Shown here piece by piece: positions 60,392 to 64,000 of a stretch of 64,000 nucleotides of DNA; position 1 is the stretch's first letter, and the number at the start of each line of letters is the position of its first letter. The stretch is from Candidatus Dependentiae bacterium. GTDB lineage: Bacteria; Babelota; Babeliae; Babelales; RVW-14. The DNA lies in contig JAFEAY010000021.1 in NCBI GenBank assembly GCA_018266175.1, positions 1 through 64,000 of the forward strand, written 5' to 3'. Under the pieces are notes generated by a model that was given only the letters and a program-made list of their open reading frames with translations, had not been told where the DNA came from and ran no database searches. The translations under genes and the position numbers were made by a program.

Positions 60392-63300
60392 TTATTTATT
60401 ATCAACGGTAAATGCTTCTGGGTTACCATCAACACCAACAGCGGCGTTGAGAGAACCAATACTTACAGCTTCGTCGATATTGCCACCATCTTGAACGGTT
60501 GATGGGCTTTCGATACGGTTGATCATGTTACCAACTGGATACTTAGGATCCGGGTTGACAAACACAGCCAATGTTTCTGCAACATTTTCTGCAACAACAA
60601 CCTTAGGTGCTGCTTGATCTTTTAACGGATCTGAAGCAAGAGTCTCGATAAGGCCAGCACCGTTCGTCATGCTGAATGTTTGACCAGAGTCATTGTTGTC
60701 ATCATCAGCCGTCTCATCACGAATGATTTGACCTGAGCTCATGACGCAGAAACGTGAGCCATTAGACATTTCTCCATCATAATCGGCAACGATTACTTTA
60801 CGAGCAACGCCATCTGCTGGAACTTCCATCATGTTACCACCACCACGAACAAGTGCATGGTCTGCACCGCCCAAGTGAAGGGTAGCATGATCAATAGCAC
60901 CAACTGCAAGCAAGCTTGCATCAGCATCAAAACCATCAGCAATTTGGTTATGTTCAACGATACCTTGATTGATATCCAAGTTGACTTCAGCAACGTTGTT
61001 CAATGACTGAACAGTCCATGCATGAGCAGGATCTGGTGTAAATACAGGCAAGCCGTCTTCACCAAGTACTGCAACACCGTTGGATGTAACAGGGTTGTTT
61101 TCAACCACTGCGTTACCGTTCATAACACCTTCTTTATTAACAACACCAGCGCCGAGTCCTACAAAGCCCGCACGGCCGATGCAGAATGTAGCTTCTGGTC
61201 CATTAAGTTTTAAGTTGAACTTGATGCTATGACCGGAAATCTTATCAACGTTACCAACTTCAAATGCACCACCAGCAACCTGTGCTGTTCCAATGTCAAA
61301 CTGAGCTTGACGTTGAACACTGACGGTTACGTCGGTGATAGGAGTTAAAGCATCTGTTTGTACGCCAACAAGTGCATTGCCGTTTACCAACATGCTCGCA
61401 TCCTTGTTCAACCAAATTTGACCTTGGCCAAGAATTTTGGTGCGATATTCATTGGTAGCAGCAGCATTTGCAAAGCGTGGTCGGTTGCTTCCTTGGCGTG
61501 ATTGTGCGCCTTCGAATACAAGCTGTGACTCGTCATTGAAGTACAGAACCAAGCCATCACCTGATGTTGCATCAGGAAGACGAAGTGTTGCACCCGGTTC
61601 AAAGACTAAGCGCAATTGACCAGCAAACGCAATTTCTTGGTGCTGACCAGCTGCAAGGTTGTGTCCGAAAGAACTCAAGTCAAGTTCACCGTTAGCAGGT
61701 ACACGAATTTCGCGTGGCTCTTCTGAGTAGAAGGTCAAGCGGTGTGCCTTGAAATCGGATGAAGCAACAATTGGAAGCCGATCGGTAACAAGCAAGTTGG
61801 AGTTAACATCTACAACACCATCACCCAATGGGCAAACAGTGACGTAGTCTTTACCAATCAAGTTCCAAGCGTTTACAGAGTGATCATTCCAGTTGCGTGT
61901 TCCAAGTCCAACATGTCCACCATGTTCAACAAAGAGCACTGCGTGTGCGCCTTCGCCGATGAAGTGTTCATGATGCAAGCCTGTTTGTGTTTTGCCAGAG
62001 ACAAATTCACGAACAAGAGCTTCTGTTGGATTTGATTGCGCACCACGAACTGCCAAGTGGAATGGATCAGCTTGTGTTGCACCAAATACTTTGAACTGTG
62101 TTATGTGATCACCAGCACCAACAAAGAGTAAGTCGCCTGGACGAGTTACTGCGCCACCAAGGCTTTCAGTGGTACGTGTCAGATATTTCTGTGCACGGCC
62201 CATTTTTTTAACAGGAACAGCGTTTGATGGGCATTCGCAGTCACGGTTGTGCCATGCTACGGATACTTCTTCGCCGCCGGTCTTGTCAAAGCTTGGTCCA
62301 CGATGACTGTTGATGTATGGTAAACGAACCCAACCATTGGTGTCATCACGATGACGTGCGAACATGTCTGTGGTGAAATTGTATGGTTGGATGGTGTAGT
62401 TATTAATAAAGGTTACTTGATCGTGTGGAAGATCTAAGCAGCCGGTGAACGCTGTTTGACGGAATTCACCAGTTGAGTCGAAGTCACTCCATACGCGTTG
62501 ACCGATAATGGTGTCAACTACAAGCTCTGCTGGGATGATATTACGCAACGCAGCATTGCTTGCAAGATCAAGATCGTGTGTTTTGGTATCAGCGGTGATA
62601 TCAAGACGTCCACCATGATCAACATACACTACACCTGTTTCATCAGATCCCTGGAATGGAACCTTACGAGCGTTACCCTTGCTGTCAAAAGCACCGAAGG
62701 TGATGATTTTGCCATCAACACGCAATACTGCTTGAGGGAAAACTTCGCCATCAAGTGTAAAGATGTTTGCACTGTCAAGTGCTGACGGTGTGCTTACAAG
62801 TGCATCACCTGGGTATGGGTAAACGTGAGGGAATGCTTTGCCATCGCCATATGGGTCGATGCTTGCATTACCTGTTTGCCAGCCAATATGAGCATTTGAT
62901 TTGCCCTTATCAGTCATACCAAGAATGAACAAGTGTTGTGCACGTTCAAGGTCATACAAGTTTGATGGAACACAGGTGTCGTACTGATCACAGTTTTGCA
63001 TTAACAAGCGAATGTCTGCAACGTCATCACCAGGTACACGACCACGGAATACGTTGAGGTAAGCGCTTTGCAATACTGAATTGGTACATGGGCGTTCACA
63101 TGACAAGCATTCAGCAACTTCAACAGTTTCGGTTCCAGACATCTTGTTCAAGTTGCTACCAAGCATGAATATGCGGCCCCATGACGTGAGTTGGGTATCC
63201 CAACAGTCGCCATGATCTGCGAACTTGATTGCTGAAATGTTTGTGCCTGCTGCGTGAACATCATCAGAACAAACATCTGGACGGTCGGTTACAACCCAGC

Positions 63301-64000
63301 GTAAGCCGGTTGATGCAAGCGATTCGAAGAGATGTACGTTTGAATTGTAGAGTCTGATTTCTGGGAAGCGATAGCGATTTGGATCGCAATCAACAGCCCG
63401 AGCAGGTTCACCAACGGTACCACAAGCAGCATCAACAATAGATTCTGGAAGTTCTGTCAATGAGTAGTACAGCTTCTCACCACCGGTGATTGCTGGCTCT
63501 GAGTTACTTGGAACACCATCAACAACCTTGGTTGCATCTGAGTGAAGCAAGTTGGACTCGTACAATGACATGTTTGCGTTCAAGAAAATACCTGGTGAGT
63601 TGTAGCGGCAATAGATCTTCTCATTGAGTTTCAATGGAACACCATTGTCACCTGAGCAGCAGCTATCAATTGTGCAATCTGCAAAGATTGGGCGGTTAAC
63701 CAATACTGGCTCGTTTACTTCGTTGAAGTAAATTTCACGACCAGCATGATCAACAACAACACTCAACATTTGAACAACACCTGCTGCATCAACTGTGCAA
63801 TCATACTCGCGGTATGAAATTGGTGATACCCATGGATCAAGAACCGTTGCGGTGTTTGGAAGTGAACAAATGTTCAAGTCACATTCAACGTCAAGAACGT
63901 GAACGCCACCACAAGGTACAAGTTCTGTTTGAGTATTGCCGGTTAGAGCAAGACCGTCATACAATGACTTCTCTGCACAAACAATATCGGTTGGGCAGTT
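60392..64000 (-). CDS. Very large surface-protein gene (partial, runs off the window)
   Basis: The frame is open from the stop at 60392 to the window edge, so at least 1200 residues are encoded and the N-terminus lies beyond 64000. The sequence is rich in Asp, Asn, Gly and Val with few charged helices. Its many short strand-turn patterns (VFVEHGGHVGLGTRN, LRLVFEPGATLRLPD, HGGRLDITADT) suggest a beta-solenoid or other elongated extracellular fold. Cys residues cluster in the N-terminal third (CTIDSCC, AECLSCERPC). No C-terminal barrel is evident, and the end is acidic and flexible. Partner of the barrel protein downstream is possible. No family recognised. Confidence 0.65.
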   Translation of the reverse strand, partial: NCPTDIVCAEKSLYDGLALTGNTQTELVPCGGVHVLDVECDLNICSLPNTATVLDPWVSPISYREYDCTVDAAGVVQMLSVVVDHAGREIYFNEVNEPVLVNRPIFADCTIDSCCSGDNGVPLKLNEKIYCRYNSPGIFLNANMSLYESNLLHSDATKVVDGVPSNSEPAITGGEKLYYSLTELPESIVDAACGTVGEPARAVDCDPNRYRFPEIRLYNSNVHLFESLASTGLRWVVTDRPDVCSDDVHAAGTNISAIKFADHGDCWDTQLTSWGRIFMLGSNLNKMSGTETVEVAECLSCERPCTNSVLQSAYLNVFRGRVPGDDVADIRLLMQNCDQYDTCVPSNLYDLERAQHLFILGMTDKGKSNAHIGWQTGNASIDPYGDGKAFPHVYPYPGDALVSTPSALDSANIFTLDGEVFPQAVLRVDGKIITFGAFDSKGNARKVPFQGSDETGVVYVDHGGRLDITADTKTHDLDLASNAALRNIIPAELVVDTIIGQRVWSDFDSTGEFRQTAFTGCLDLPHDQVTFINNYTIQPYNFTTDMFARHRDDTNGWVRLPYINSHRGPSFDKTGGEEVSVAWHNRDCECPSNAVPVKKMGRAQKYLTRTTESLGGAVTRPGDLLFVGAGDHITQFKVFGATQADPFHLAVRGAQSNPTEALVREFVSGKTQTGLHHEHFIGEGAHAVLFVEHGGHVGLGTRNWNDHSVNAWNLIGKDYVTVCPLGDGVVDVNSNLLVTDRLPIVASSDFKAHRLTFYSEEPREIRVPANGELDLSSFGHNLAAGQHQEIAFAGQLRLVFEPGATLRLPDATSGDGLVLYFNDESQLVFEGAQSRQGSNRPRFANAAATNEYRTKILGQGQIWLNKDASMLVNGNALVGVQTDALTPITDVTVSVQRQAQFDIGTAQVAGGAFEVGNVDKISGHSIKFNLKLNGPEATFCIGRAGFVGLGAGVVNKEGVMNGNAVVENNPVTSNGVAVLGEDGLPVFTPDPAHAWTVQSLNNVAEVNLDINQGIVEHNQIADGFDADASLLAVGAIDHATLHLGGADHALVRGGGNMMEVPADGVARKVIVADYDGEMSNGSRFCVMSSGQIIRDETADDDNNDSGQTFSMTNGAGLIETLASDPLKDQAAPKVVVAENVAETLAVFVNPDPKYPVGNMINRIESPSTVQDGGNIDEAVSIGSLNAAVGVDGNPEAFTVDNK

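Overview
The window is AT-rich bacterial DNA using the standard code (TGA acts as a stop). It most resembles a host-associated Gram-negative lineage such as Candidatus Dependentiae (TM6). That placement is inference. It rests on an outer-membrane/Kdo/lipid A gene set (kdsA, lpxD, an OmpH-type chaperone, a Pal-like lipoprotein, a secretin), on many proteins with signal peptides and eukaryote-like domains (ankyrin repeats, macrodomains, Ser/Arg repeats, tyrosine and PPP phosphatases, sulfotransferase, secreted AAA/PD-(D/E)XK proteins), and on small genes packed in short operons. The 5' end of a 16S rRNA gene enters at the left edge and could settle the placement.

Layout. 1-264: 16S rRNA 5' end, leader and promoter (minus). 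619-8136: plus-strand run with a secreted tyrosine phosphatase, a PfkB sugar kinase, a PilM/PilN-like protein, rpsA-ndk with a structured leader, and two exported hydrolase-like proteins, one carrying an in-frame palindromic repeat. 8190-13749 (minus): secreted PPP phosphatase, two tandem paralogues with SR-rich and RGG/HGR-rich N-termini, and a superoxide dismutase with a lipoprotein signal. 13898-24243: an unknown exported protein, a decayed PD-(D/E)XK gene, an ankyrin protein, an amino-acid ABC transporter operon, trhO and two exported AAA/PD-(D/E)XK-family proteins. 24329-29842 (minus): ompH-like, lpxD, prs, pth, then efp, nusB, kdsA. 29984-39365 (minus): a cysteine-protease-like secreted protein, HerA, a MntA/HepT toxin-antitoxin pair bracketed by 53-bp repeats, three tandem secreted GNAT-like paralogues, acpS and comM. 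39622-44970 (plus): three exported proteins including a double-macrodomain plus HD protein. 44967-50143 (minus): type IV pilus/type II secretion genes (PilB, an ATP-cone nuclease, PilO, PilP, PilQ). 50355-57735: sulfotransferase, Pal lipoprotein, rng, gatB, a small basic exported protein, an HtrA-type protease and a lone nucleotidyltransferase. 57836-58205: GC-rich repeat mosaic. 58386-64000 (minus): a beta-barrel-like outer-membrane protein and a giant surface protein running off the right edge.

Together the genes show ordinary translation, cell-envelope and nucleotide functions interleaved with exported proteins that plausibly act on a eukaryotic host. A pilus or competence apparatus (pil genes plus comM) could support DNA uptake or secretion. 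No tRNA, CRISPR array, prophage or intact insertion sequence was recognised.
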